Source of the DNA: an uncultured Actinomycetes bacterium
GTDB taxonomy: Bacteria; Actinomycetota; Actinomycetes; Nanopelagicales; Nanopelagicaceae
Length of the DNA: 22,809 bases
Direction: 5' to 3'
Assembly (NCBI GenBank): GCA_903852955.1
Contig: CAINSH010000043.1
Coordinates: 1-22,809 of the forward strand
A program made the translations under genes and the position numbers. Numbering within the stretch: the stretch's first letter is position 1; each line of letters starts with the position of its first letter. The notes below the pieces were generated by a model. That model ran no database searches and was not told where the DNA came from. It saw only the letters and a list, made by a program, of their open reading frames with translations. Below are positions 6,661 through 14,053 of this stretch, piece after piece.

Positions 6661-7365
6661 TTAAAAAGCGGGCCAAGGTATCGCTGGCCAATCAGGATTT
6701 GGGGTTGGCATTAGCTCTGTCGAAATCAAATTATGGACTCTATTAAGTAAGGCTTGTATCTCCTGTTCAGTCAAAAAAGGTGAAAGATCTAAATCTGTTT
6801 TAATCCCAGAAACTAATTTCTTTAAGGATGCAATCTCGTTAATTGTTAATTTATCTCCTGCCCACTGCCAAAGCACAGTTCGCAGTTTGTCTTCGTGGTG
6901 GAAAGTTACTCCGTGATCGCAACCAAAAAGGGAGCCTTCAGAGGTCGGTATTAGATGTCCAATCTTTCGATCAGTGTTGTTAATGATTGCGTCAAAAACC
7001 GCCATCTTCCTTAGTTCAGGAAGATCTTGAGAAAAGTACTCGGCAAGATCGATTGATTCATCGATTTCAATCCACTCTTGGACCATTCCGAGCCCATATG
7101 GTCCCTCACGTAAAATAGTTAGTGGCACAATGTTGAATCCTAAATAACTGCTGACTAGAAATGCAGCAAATTCCCTATCTGCCAAAGTTCCATCAGGGAA
7201 ATCCCATAGTGGTCGTTCACCTGCAATGGGTTTATAGATGCAATTGATTTCATTTATTGAATCTGAAGCCTGTGCAAAAAGAGTGGCGTTGGATGCATCA
7301 ACTAAGCGAGCTGTCACTACAAGTTCGCCGTGGGATAATAATTTAAATTTATCGTCGATATCCAT
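6661..7365 (-). CDS. SCO1664 family protein, kinase-like (PI3/4-kinase-related fold)
   Basis: 234 residues. Family members show distant similarity to phosphatidylinositol 3/4-kinases. Features consistent with that fold: an early Y-K-P-I-A-G-E-R-P-L-W-D-F segment like a nucleotide-binding lysine strand, D-A-I-I-N-N-T-D-R-K-I-G-H resembling a catalytic loop (D-x-x-x-x-N), and G-C-D-H-G-V-T-F-H resembling the metal-binding DFG region. The phosphate acceptor is unknown. The ATG at 7365 overlaps the DUF3090 stop by 17 bases and has GAGG just upstream, so translation is coupled. The mycobacterial counterpart (Rv2133c) also lies by mshC. A catalytic kinase role is inferred from motifs, not shown. 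Confidence 0.85.
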   Translation of the reverse strand: MDIDDKFKLLSHGELVVTARLVDASNATLFAQASDSINEINCIYKPIAGERPLWDFPDGTLADREFAAFLVSSYLGFNIVPLTILREGPYGLGMVQEWIEIDESIDLAEYFSQDLPELRKMAVFDAIINNTDRKIGHLIPTSEGSLFGCDHGVTFHHEDKLRTVLWQWAGDKLTINEIASLKKLVSGIKTDLDLSPFLTEQEIQALLNRVHNLISTELMPTPNPDWPAIPWPAF

Positions 7366-7870
7366 TAGCCCTCGGGCATAGATGTCCGCGTGGATCTATA
7401 GGTATTCCGCAGAAAGGGCACGGTAAACGTCCCGCTCCAACAACTGCGTTACTTCTTGACACAAATGATTTAGCTTGAGCAACGGTTAACGCAAATGTGA
7501 TTTGTGGTTCCTCATCATCCTCACCCAGAGTTGAATCGACATCATTAATTGCATAAAACTCAACGACAACAACCTTGATTTCACTCTCCCAGGCAATAGA
7601 TATCGCCCCTATTGAAAAATCATTTTCAATAGGTTGCTCGAGCGGCTGATCATCAATAGAGGTTCTTTGGTTGGAAATTGATAAATCTTCTTTGGCAATC
7701 TGTTTGAGCAGTATGTCTATTCTCTCCGCCAGTGCTTGAACCTGAGCTTTTTCAAGCGATGCGGTTATCAATCTTTTTCCGCTTCTTAATTGAAGAAAAA
7801 ACTGACGCTCCCCTGGTTGGCCAACCGTTCCAGCGACAAAACGATCAACATTTTCAAAATTCTGACTCAT
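7349..7870 (-). CDS. DUF3090 family protein with C-terminal zinc-ribbon-like motif
   Basis: 173 residues. The N-terminal half starts with the family signature F-V-A-G-T-V-G-Q-P-G-E-R-x-F-F-L-Q, followed by a helix and an acidic, poorly conserved middle (about residues 62-85). The C-terminus has C-P-F-C-G-x-P-I-D-P-x-G-H-x-C-P-R, a probable C-C-H-C zinc site. Its function is unknown. It overlaps the phosphatase gene by four bases (ATGA) and the SCO1664 gene by 17, so the three proteins are made from one message and may act together. The same trio occurs in Mycobacterium (Rv2133c-Rv2135c) and Streptomyces. Confidence 0.9.
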   Translation of the reverse strand: MSQNFENVDRFVAGTVGQPGERQFFLQLRSGKRLITASLEKAQVQALAERIDILLKQIAKEDLSISNQRTSIDDQPLEQPIENDFSIGAISIAWESEIKVVVVEFYAINDVDSTLGEDDEEPQITFALTVAQAKSFVSRSNAVVGAGRLPCPFCGIPIDPRGHLCPRANGYRR

Positions 7871-8535
7871 CTACCCGCGCCACCACCCAGCAAATTTTGA
7901 TTTCGTTTCGGGGCACGCAAGGAATCGGTGACTGTGGAACGAACGTCATTGAGCAAGAGAATGCGGGCCTTTTTGTTGTGAAATTCTAAGATGCTTATTG
8001 AGGCCGGGTCGATGACGATTCGTTGAAAATCATCAAGATGCATACCCAAGGCACTAGCAATAATGGCCTTAATAACATCTCCATGGCTAACTAAGACAAC
8101 TGCGCCTTTGCCCTTTATGTCCAAGCTTTCGTGGACGGACGCCATGGCTCGCTGTTGCATATGTGCAAGTCCTTCGCCCTCTGGAAAATACATTGCACTT
8201 GGAGATTCTTGTACAACTTTCCACAATTTGTTTGTAGATAAAACCGCCAGTTTCTTCCCGCTCCATTTTCCGTAATCTACTTCTGACAAGTTTTCATCAA
8301 CTATAGGGGCTTTGATTTTGCCTTTGTTTTCACTGAGCCAAGGTTCAATCGTTTCTAAGCAACGCACCATTGGACTCGTTCGTAACTGTTTTATTGGAAA
8401 TTGACCAAGTCTTCGCGCCAGAAGGGCAGATTGTTCTTTACCCTTATCCGACAAATGGATACCTGGCAAACGTCCAGACAGCACACCTTTTGCATTGGCT
8501 TCTGAATGCGCATGGCGAATTAAAACTAGTTGCAT
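7867..8535 (-). CDS. MSMEG_4193-type histidine phosphatase (phosphomutase-like)
   Basis: 222 residues of the histidine phosphatase (phosphoglycerate mutase-like) superfamily. The catalytic signature L-I-R-H-A-H-S-E-A-N at residues 4-13 replaces the usual R-H-G by R-H-A. A second catalytic region is V-S-H-G-D-V-I-K, and the acidic residue in E-G-E-G may be the general acid. The G-V-L-S-G-R-L-P-G-I-H-L segment is typical of the actinobacterial MSMEG_4193 subfamily. It probably acts as a phosphatase on a small molecule; the substrate is unknown. It is the first gene of the operon with DUF3090 and SCO1664, and TAACCT lies seven bases before its ATG. Confidence 0.87.
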   Translation of the reverse strand: MQLVLIRHAHSEANAKGVLSGRLPGIHLSDKGKEQSALLARRLGQFPIKQLRTSPMVRCLETIEPWLSENKGKIKAPIVDENLSEVDYGKWSGKKLAVLSTNKLWKVVQESPSAMYFPEGEGLAHMQQRAMASVHESLDIKGKGAVVLVSHGDVIKAIIASALGMHLDDFQRIVIDPASISILEFHNKKARILLLNDVRSTVTDSLRAPKRNQNLLGGGAGR

Positions 8536-8542
8536 AACACAA

Positions 8543-8548
8543 AGGTTA
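8543..8548 (-). promoter_or_regulatory. -10 element of the phosphatase/DUF3090/SCO1664 operon
   Basis: TAACCT on the minus strand, seven bases before the ATG at 8535. No ribosome-binding sequence intervenes, so the message is probably leaderless. Confidence 0.45.
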
Positions 8549-8574
8549 TCGCAGGTTTTCCTTATATGAGTTGC

Positions 8575-8580
8575 TAGGGT
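8575..8580 (+). promoter_or_regulatory. Leaderless extended -10 element of the aldo/keto reductase gene
   Basis: TGC-TAGGGT is an extended -10, followed by six bases (CTATCC) and the ATG at 8587. It shares a 51-base spacer with the divergent phosphatase operon. Confidence 0.55.
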
Positions 8581-8586
8581 CTATCC

Positions 8587-9531
8587 ATGCAAATGCGCAA
8601 AGCAGGAAATAGTGGATTGATGCTTTCGCGTCTGGGTTTAGGGACCATGACTTGGGGTAGAGATACTGATGAGCATGAAGCTGCCGATCAGTGTCGTGCT
8701 TATATCGATGCTGGTGGAAATTTCTTAGATACGGCCGCGACGTATGGCGACGGCGATAGTGAGCGTGTAATTGGTGGCCTTTTAGGCGCGTTGTTCAAGC
8801 GAGATGAAATTGTTATAGCAACAAAGGCGGGATTAACTTTTCCTGATGGCGTTAGGACAATTGATAACTCTCGCCATGCTTTAATCGCAGAGTTAGATCG
8901 CTCTCTTTCTAGGTTAGGCACTGATTTTGTAGATATCTGGCAAGTTCATGCCTGGGATCCTTTTGTTCCAATTGATGACACGCTTTCAGCATTAGATTAT
9001 GCATACACAAGCGGACGTGCCAGATACGTCGGAGTTTCAAATTTTAATGGCTGGCAGTTAGCCCTTTCAGCAACAAAGCAAGCTAGTAATTCGGCAAAAG
9101 CTCCACTAACAACGGTTCAAAATGAGTATTCACTTTTAAATCGCGAAGTTGAAAATGAAGTTCTCGATAGCGCCGATGCTTGTGGTACGGGTTTCCTCGC
9201 TTGGTCTCCTCTTGGAAAAGGCGTACTGACGGGAAAATATAGAAACGGTCTACCAAGTGATTCCAGAGGAGCTGCACCTCATTTTGCAAAAGACATTGCA
9301 CCGTATCTGACTGCTCGTTGTAATCGAATTGTCGAAGCTGTGAGTGTTGCCGCAAGTGGATTGGGTTACTCCCCCCTTGAAGTTGCGATGTCTTGGGTAC
9401 GAGATGCACCGGGAGTCACGAGCACGATTATCGGTGCGCGCACAGGCGCACAGTTACGTGGTGTTCTAAAGACCGAAGAAATTACGCTTCCGCAAATTGT
9501 GCGAGAAGCTCTCAACGATGTAAGCGCTTAA
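8587..9531 (+). CDS. Aldo/keto reductase
   Basis: 314 residues forming a TIM barrel of the aldo/keto reductase superfamily. The catalytic tetrad is visible: D48 in F-L-D-T-A-A-T-Y-G, Y53, K80 in I-A-T-K-A-G and H121 in W-Q-V-H. The N-terminus L-S-R-L-G-L-G-T-M-T-W-G and the C-terminal I-I-G-A-R-T motif, which contacts the NADP phosphate, are typical of the YajO/Tas-like group. It should reduce carbonyls with NADPH; the physiological substrate is unknown. A leaderless promoter fixes the start at 8587 rather than at the second ATG six bases later. It converges on the M20 peptidase with interlocked stop codons. Confidence 0.93.
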   Translation: MQMRKAGNSGLMLSRLGLGTMTWGRDTDEHEAADQCRAYIDAGGNFLDTAATYGDGDSERVIGGLLGALFKRDEIVIATKAGLTFPDGVRTIDNSRHALIAELDRSLSRLGTDFVDIWQVHAWDPFVPIDDTLSALDYAYTSGRARYVGVSNFNGWQLALSATKQASNSAKAPLTTVQNEYSLLNREVENEVLDSADACGTGFLAWSPLGKGVLTGKYRNGLPSDSRGAAPHFAKDIAPYLTARCNRIVEAVSVAASGLGYSPLEVAMSWVRDAPGVTSTIIGARTGAQLRGVLKTEEITLPQIVREALNDVSA

Positions 9532-10841
9532 GCGTGCTCTAGAAAATCTTTTAAAACTCGAACGCCAAAAGTGAGTCCTTCAAGTGGAACTCGCTCATCA
9601 ACACCATGGAAAAGCGCCATGAAGTCAAAATCTGCGGCAAGTTTTAATGGAGAAAATCCATAACCGATAATTCCTAATTCCGCCAATGCTTTATTATCAG
9701 TTCCGCCACTCATTACATATGGAACTGGGATGCCTTCTGGATCTTCAAGCAGAATTGCAGCGCACATGCTTTCAACAAGATCGCCTTCAAATGGAACTTC
9801 TAATGCTTTATCAGTTGTGATCGTTTCTATTGTTATGTCTGGCCCAATCAGTGATTGGATTGTTTGGTTGAGTTCATCTTCAAAACCTGGAATGAATCGT
9901 CCATCAATAACCGCACTTGCTGAACCAGGAATAACATTAGCTTTGTAGCCCGCCTCTAACATTGTTGGATTGGCCGTATTTTGCAAGGTTGCGCCAACCA
10001 TTCTTGCGGCAAAACCAAGTTCGCTAAGCAATGGAGTCAAATCTTTCTCGTCATACTCTTTGCCGGTTTCATCTGCTACTTTTTTAAAGAACGCTTTAAC
10101 GGTCTTGCTATAGCGTTGCGGCCACTGATGATTACCGATTCTTGCAACCGCTTCACTAAGGCGAGTCAGTGCATTCTCACTATTTGTCACCGAACCATGT
10201 CCAGCTCGACCATGAGCGGTTAACTTCATCCAATGGATGCCTTTTTCCGCAGTTTCAATGAGATACAAACGTTTTCCACCTGCAACGGTGACAGAAAATC
10301 CACCAACTTCTGAAACAGCCTCTGTGCAACCCGCGAAAACTTCTGGATGTTTATCAACCATCCAGTGAGAACCATAAATAGAACCAGCTTCTTCATCAGC
10401 AAAGAAAACTAAAACGATATCTCTGGAAGGTTTATAACCTGTACGCGCCCATTCACGAACAGTTGCCAACATCATCGCATCCATATTTTTCATATCAACA
10501 GCGCCGCGACCCCAAATCATCTCATCACGGATTTCGCCAGAAAATGGATCAACGGACCAATCATCTGCATTTGCAGGGACAACATCTAAGTGGCCATGCA
10601 AGACAAGTCCTGGTCGAGATGAATCAGTGCCCTTGATCCGTGCAACCACGTTGCATCGACCAGGTGCGGACTCATACATCTTGGATTCAATTCCAACCTC
10701 GGACAGAAGTTTCATCACATGCTCAGCTACAGCTTTTTCATCACCCTTGCCATCACCAAAATTGACAGATGGGATACGGATCAACTCCTGGCAAATCCTG
10801 ATTACTTCATTTTCTAGTTCAGTGCGTGATGTTGTAGTCAT
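9528..10841 (-). CDS. M20 family zinc metallopeptidase (dipeptidase/deacylase type)
   Basis: 437 residues of the M20/M25/M40 family. Metal and catalytic residues: H84 and D86 in L-H-G-H-L-D-V-V-P, D116 in G-R-G-A-V-D-M-K, E150-E151 in A-D-E-E-A-G, and a C-terminal histidine in L-F-H-G-V-D-E-R. The dimerisation lid begins near H-G-R-A-G-H-G-S. Cytosolic; probably cleaves dipeptides or N-acylated amino acids. Annotated homologues are often called ArgE/DapE-related, but genuine DapE or ArgE cannot be assigned, and there is no arginine or lysine gene nearby. The ATG at 10841 has GAGA and a weak -10 (GAGAAT) upstream. It shares its 43-base upstream spacer with the tRNA-Leu promoter. Confidence 0.92.
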   Translation of the reverse strand: MTTTSRTELENEVIRICQELIRIPSVNFGDGKGDEKAVAEHVMKLLSEVGIESKMYESAPGRCNVVARIKGTDSSRPGLVLHGHLDVVPANADDWSVDPFSGEIRDEMIWGRGAVDMKNMDAMMLATVREWARTGYKPSRDIVLVFFADEEAGSIYGSHWMVDKHPEVFAGCTEAVSEVGGFSVTVAGGKRLYLIETAEKGIHWMKLTAHGRAGHGSVTNSENALTRLSEAVARIGNHQWPQRYSKTVKAFFKKVADETGKEYDEKDLTPLLSELGFAARMVGATLQNTANPTMLEAGYKANVIPGSASAVIDGRFIPGFEDELNQTIQSLIGPDITIETITTDKALEVPFEGDLVESMCAAILLEDPEGIPVPYVMSGGTDNKALAELGIIGYGFSPLKLAADFDFMALFHGVDERVPLEGLTFGVRVLKDFLEHA

Positions 10842-10865
10842 TTAGCCATTCTCTCACCCAATTGC

Positions 10866-10871
10866 TATCCT
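10866..10871 (+). promoter_or_regulatory. -10 element of tRNA-Leu
   Basis: TATCCT, thirteen bases before the mature tRNA 5' end, giving a short 5' leader for RNase P. No convincing -35 was seen. Confidence 0.4.
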
Positions 10872-10884
10872 TTCCCAGCACTTA

Positions 10885-10968
10885 GTCCGGGTGGCGGAAT
10901 TGGCAGACGCGCTAGCTTGAGGTGTTAGTTCCCGCAAGGGATTAGGGGTTCAAGTCCCCTCTCGGACA
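10885..10968 (+). tRNA. tRNA-Leu (anticodon GAG)
   Basis: An 84-base class II tRNA. The acceptor stem GTCCGGG pairs with CTCGGAC (one G-U pair), followed by discriminator A. The D-arm has the leucine-type GGCGGAATTGGCAGACGC. The anticodon loop TTGAGGT gives anticodon GAG at 10919-10921 in a CTAGC/GTTAG stem. The long variable arm has a CCC/GGG stem, and the T-arm is AGGGG-TTCAAGT-CCCCT. CCA is not encoded (ACG follows). It reads CUC and CUU leucine codons. The apt promoter begins six bases after its 3' end. Confidence 0.97.
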
Positions 10969-10974
10969 CGTAGT

Positions 10975-10980
10975 TAGGAT
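10975..10980 (+). promoter_or_regulatory. Leaderless -10 element of apt
   Basis: TAGGAT, six bases (GTGGTC), then the ATG at 10987. It sits in the tRNA 3' trailer. The spacing argues for the ATG start and against the GTG at 10981. Confidence 0.55.
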
Positions 10981-10986
10981 GTGGTC

Positions 10987-11514
10987 ATGAAGCTTGAGCA
11001 GGCCCTGGCTCTCATACGTCCGATTCCGGACTATCCGAAACCGGGAATTCTTTTCCAAGATATTACCCCGTTGCTTTCAAATGGAAACGCCTTTTCTGCA
11101 GTTACTTCAGAACTTGCCACCTTTGCCAATGAGTGCGACGTTGTTGCTGGAATTGAAGCGCGTGGATTCATTTTTGCATCAGCCCTTGCCAATCAACTCA
11201 ACTGCGGCTTCGTACCAATTCGCAAGGCAGGAAAGCTTCCCCATGAGGTTTTTTCACAAAACTATGGGCTTGAATACGGCGCAGATACCTTGGAGATTCA
11301 CGTTGATGCTCTGAAAAATACACGACAAGTTCTGTTAGTTGATGACGTTCTTGCAACTGGCGGCACTTTAGAAGCTGCAATAGATCTAATAGTAAAAGCT
11401 GGCGGCCAAGTCAACCAGATTGTTGCGCTACTAGAAATTCAATCACTTGATGGGCGAAAAAGATTGGCAAAGAAATATCCGAACATTCGACTTTCTAGTC
11501 TGGTGATCGCTTAA
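10987..11514 (+). CDS. apt: Adenine phosphoribosyltransferase
   Basis: 175 residues, the usual length. It begins M-K-L-E-Q-A-L, continues with the family segments I-R-P-I-P-D-Y-P-K-P-G-I-L-F-Q-D-I-T-P and G-I-E-A-R-G-F-I-F, and contains the PRPP-binding motif V-L-L-V-D-D-V-L-A-T-G-G-T with D119 and D120. It converts adenine and PRPP to AMP. In many actinobacteria apt lies between secDF and relA; neither is here, so this gene has been relocated. It is followed two bases later by the acyltransferase, so they share a message. With the NCS2 permease about 5 kb downstream it forms an import and salvage pair. Confidence 0.96.
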   Translation: MKLEQALALIRPIPDYPKPGILFQDITPLLSNGNAFSAVTSELATFANECDVVAGIEARGFIFASALANQLNCGFVPIRKAGKLPHEVFSQNYGLEYGADTLEIHVDALKNTRQVLLVDDVLATGGTLEAAIDLIVKAGGQVNQIVALLEIQSLDGRKRLAKKYPNIRLSSLVIA

Positions 11515-11516
11515 AA

Positions 11517-13367
11517 GTGCGCATTCTGCAGATTCAAGGTTTACGCGCACTAGCAGCGATATTAGTAGTTGTTTTCCATGCTCACTTTTTACCTGGTGGT
11601 TTCATTGGTGTCGATATCTTCTATGTGATTTCCGGATACCTTATTACAGGGTTAATTCTGCGAGAGATTGAATCAACGGGGCGTCTAGATGTCAAAGTTT
11701 TTTATCAAAGGCGTATTCGCAGACTTCTTCCAACATCGGTATTTGTGCTTTTCATTACAGCCCTCATTGCCTGGTTGATTCTCCCTCCTATTAATAGATC
11801 AACACTTGGGCGTGATTTCTTTGCGGCAGCTACTTACATGTCCAACTATCTTTTCGCCTGGTGGCAAAATGATTATCAAAACTTGGGCGCAACTCCTTCG
11901 CCTTTTATCCACTACTGGTCTTTAGCAGTAGAAGAACAGTTCTATTTGTTATGGCCGATTTTTCTTATTTTTCTTGCTCGCAAAAGTAAGCGCGCAGTAT
12001 TTATTGGAATTGCTGCGTCGACGGCCGCATCTCTCATTCTTTCAATTTTCTTTACACAATTAACTCCCATTTGGGCGTTCTACTCATTACCAACGAGAGC
12101 ATGGGAGTTGGGTTTTGGAGCTTTACTGGTTTTCTTACCGACAACTGCATTCAAGAATAGAGTCATCCCGTGGCTTGCAATAGCTGCATTGATTTATTCC
12201 GTTTTAAATTTCAACGAAAACACGCCCTTCCCAGGAAAAACCGCTTTGTTGCCGGTGTTAGCAACTGCTCTACTGCTAGCAACAGTCAAGTATTGGCCAC
12301 CGGTATTTAATGCATTAAGCAATAATCGATTAAGTCAATGGCTTGGATCAATTTCATATCCACTGTACTTGTGGCATTGGCCCGCGCTTGTTCTTCCAAG
12401 TGTGGCTTTAGCGCGACCTTTGAATTTTGTCGAGAGAATTCTCTGCATTTTGTTGACAGTACTCCTAGCTGACTTGACTAGTAGATATGTTGAACAACCG
12501 ATTCGATATAGCAAAATCAATGCACGTGCCACATTTACGGGGGCAATTGCCATAACCATAATCTCTGCGTTAATGGGGATTACAATTAGTTCTACTGCTT
12601 CATCTGTCATTACAACAAGTGGAGCCACTGTACAAAAGTTTGACTTTGCTCGCGTAACAGCAAAACCTAAGGTAAATGACGATAAATGCCACGTGACACA
12701 TGGCGGCTCAGTTTCTGGATCATGTACATATGGCGATTTGAATTCCAAGGTTACGATTGTGCTCTATGGTGATTCTCATGCAGCGCAATGGTTTCCTGCT
12801 TTGGAAAAACTGGCGAATAAATACAGTTTCAAACTGATCTCATTAACCAAATCTGCCTGCCCTTCTACAGACTCTATACGCCCAGATGATGGCGCATTCA
12901 AAATGGCAGATTGTGCGAAATGGCGTAAAAATTCTTTAAAAAGAATCGCACAAATACATCCCAAGGCGGTGATTGCAAGCAGTTTTCAATACTTCACTCC
13001 CCCTGCTGGTTACACGGACTGGAATAAATGGTGGGACGATGGACAACGTAAATTGTTGGCAGAGGTATCTAAATCAACTGCGCATCCAATTTACATAGGT
13101 GATACTCCCCACCCACGCGAAAATATTCCGGATTGCTTATCCACTCGCGCAGCACAAAGTTGTGACTCGACCCGCAAAAGTCCGCTTCGCATTGTTCCCG
13201 GGTTTGAAGGTATTGATCCCACCCCGTGGCTTTGTGCAGCTATTTGTCCAGCGATTATCGATGGCATCGTTGTCTATCGCGATGCATCTCACATCTCAGT
13301 AGATATGTCTATGGCTCTAGTACCAAAATTAGAAGCGGCGCTTAAAAGTAAGGGGCTGTTTTCATAA
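11517..13367 (+). CDS. Membrane acyltransferase with C-terminal SGNH domain (OafA/YrhL type)
   Basis: 616 residues. Residues about 1-350 form a multi-helix acyltransferase 3 domain beginning R-A-L-A-A-I-L-V-V-V-F-H, with G-F-I-G-V-D-I-F-Y-V-I-S-G-Y and the R-R-I-R-R-L-L-P loop. After a helix near 340-360, an extracytoplasmic SGNH hydrolase-like domain carries G-D-S-H (418-421, S420 nucleophile) and D-x-x-H (D589, H592). This layout O-acylates cell-surface polysaccharide, using acyl groups passed across the membrane. Eight cysteines all lie in the outside domain, suggesting disulfides. The GTG start is two bases after the apt stop, without a strong ribosome site, so translation is probably coupled. 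The acceptor glycan is unknown. Confidence 0.92.
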   Translation: MRILQIQGLRALAAILVVVFHAHFLPGGFIGVDIFYVISGYLITGLILREIESTGRLDVKVFYQRRIRRLLPTSVFVLFITALIAWLILPPINRSTLGRDFFAAATYMSNYLFAWWQNDYQNLGATPSPFIHYWSLAVEEQFYLLWPIFLIFLARKSKRAVFIGIAASTAASLILSIFFTQLTPIWAFYSLPTRAWELGFGALLVFLPTTAFKNRVIPWLAIAALIYSVLNFNENTPFPGKTALLPVLATALLLATVKYWPPVFNALSNNRLSQWLGSISYPLYLWHWPALVLPSVALARPLNFVERILCILLTVLLADLTSRYVEQPIRYSKINARATFTGAIAITIISALMGITISSTASSVITTSGATVQKFDFARVTAKPKVNDDKCHVTHGGSVSGSCTYGDLNSKVTIVLYGDSHAAQWFPALEKLANKYSFKLISLTKSACPSTDSIRPDDGAFKMADCAKWRKNSLKRIAQIHPKAVIASSFQYFTPPAGYTDWNKWWDDGQRKLLAEVSKSTAHPIYIGDTPHPRENIPDCLSTRAAQSCDSTRKSPLRIVPGFEGIDPTPWLCAAICPAIIDGIVVYRDASHISVDMSMALVPKLEAALKSKGLFS

Positions 13368-13388
13368 CTGTGTGGCAAGATGCGCTCC

Positions 13389-14033
13389 ATGGCTGAATTG
13401 ATTTACTACTGCGGAACAATGGATAGCGGTAAATCGACGTTGGCACTGCAAACGGCCCATAATCATCAAAGTCGCGGTCGAACTGGATTAATTTTTACCA
13501 ATAAGGACCGTGCCGGTGTCGGGGTGATTTCTTCAAGACTTGGTTTATCTAGTCCGGCAATAGAAGTGCACCAAGATTTAGATCTGCACAAATTCGTTGT
13601 TGATTCTCTTTCAGCTGGTGATCGAATTGACTACATCATCTGTGACGAAGCCCAATTTTATGAAAGTGTCCAAATTGAACAACTTGCACGCATTGTCGAT
13701 GGTCTAGGCATTGATGTATATGCCTTCGGAATTCTTACAGATTTTCGAACGGCACTTTTCCCAGGTTCAGCTCGCTTAGTTGAGTTAGCCGACCGAGTCA
13801 ACACATTACAAGTAGAAGCTCTTTGTTGGTGCGGTTCACGCGCTACACATAACGCCCGAACTGTGGGTGGCGTGATGGTAATCGAAGGTGAGCAAGTAGT
13901 TGTGGGAGATGTTTCTCCAGGCAACGAAGTTGGATACGAAGTTCTTTGTCGCAGACACCACATGCGCCAAGTTACAGCGCGCGCATCTAGAGCGGGTCAC
14001 GTATCATCTCAACCACTGCCGTTTAAAGAATAA
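13389..14033 (+). CDS. tdk: Thymidine kinase (type II, zinc-containing)
   Basis: About 214 residues starting MAELIYYCGTMDSGKST, where residues 9-17 are the P-loop. D-E-A-Q-F-Y is the Walker B and catalytic region, and C146, C148, C187 and H190 are candidates for the zinc site. It phosphorylates thymidine (and deoxyuridine) with ATP, a salvage step. The G-T-M-D-S-G-K-S-T form of the P-loop is common in actinobacterial members. I favour the ATG at 13389, which matches the family start and has CAAGAT seven bases upstream; an ATG at 13380 would add M-R-S. It follows the acyltransferase by about 20 bases and precedes the dehydrogenase by 20. Confidence 0.93.
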   Translation: MAELIYYCGTMDSGKSTLALQTAHNHQSRGRTGLIFTNKDRAGVGVISSRLGLSSPAIEVHQDLDLHKFVVDSLSAGDRIDYIICDEAQFYESVQIEQLARIVDGLGIDVYAFGILTDFRTALFPGSARLVELADRVNTLQVEALCWCGSRATHNARTVGGVMVIEGEQVVVGDVSPGNEVGYEVLCRRHHMRQVTARASRAGHVSSQPLPFKE

Positions 14034-14053
14034 TCAGAAATAAAGGAGAACAA

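Noticed and set aside
9528..10841. DapE or ArgE assignment for the M20 peptidase
   Set aside because: All M20 metal-site residues are present, but nothing in sequence or context separates these activities from a general dipeptidase.
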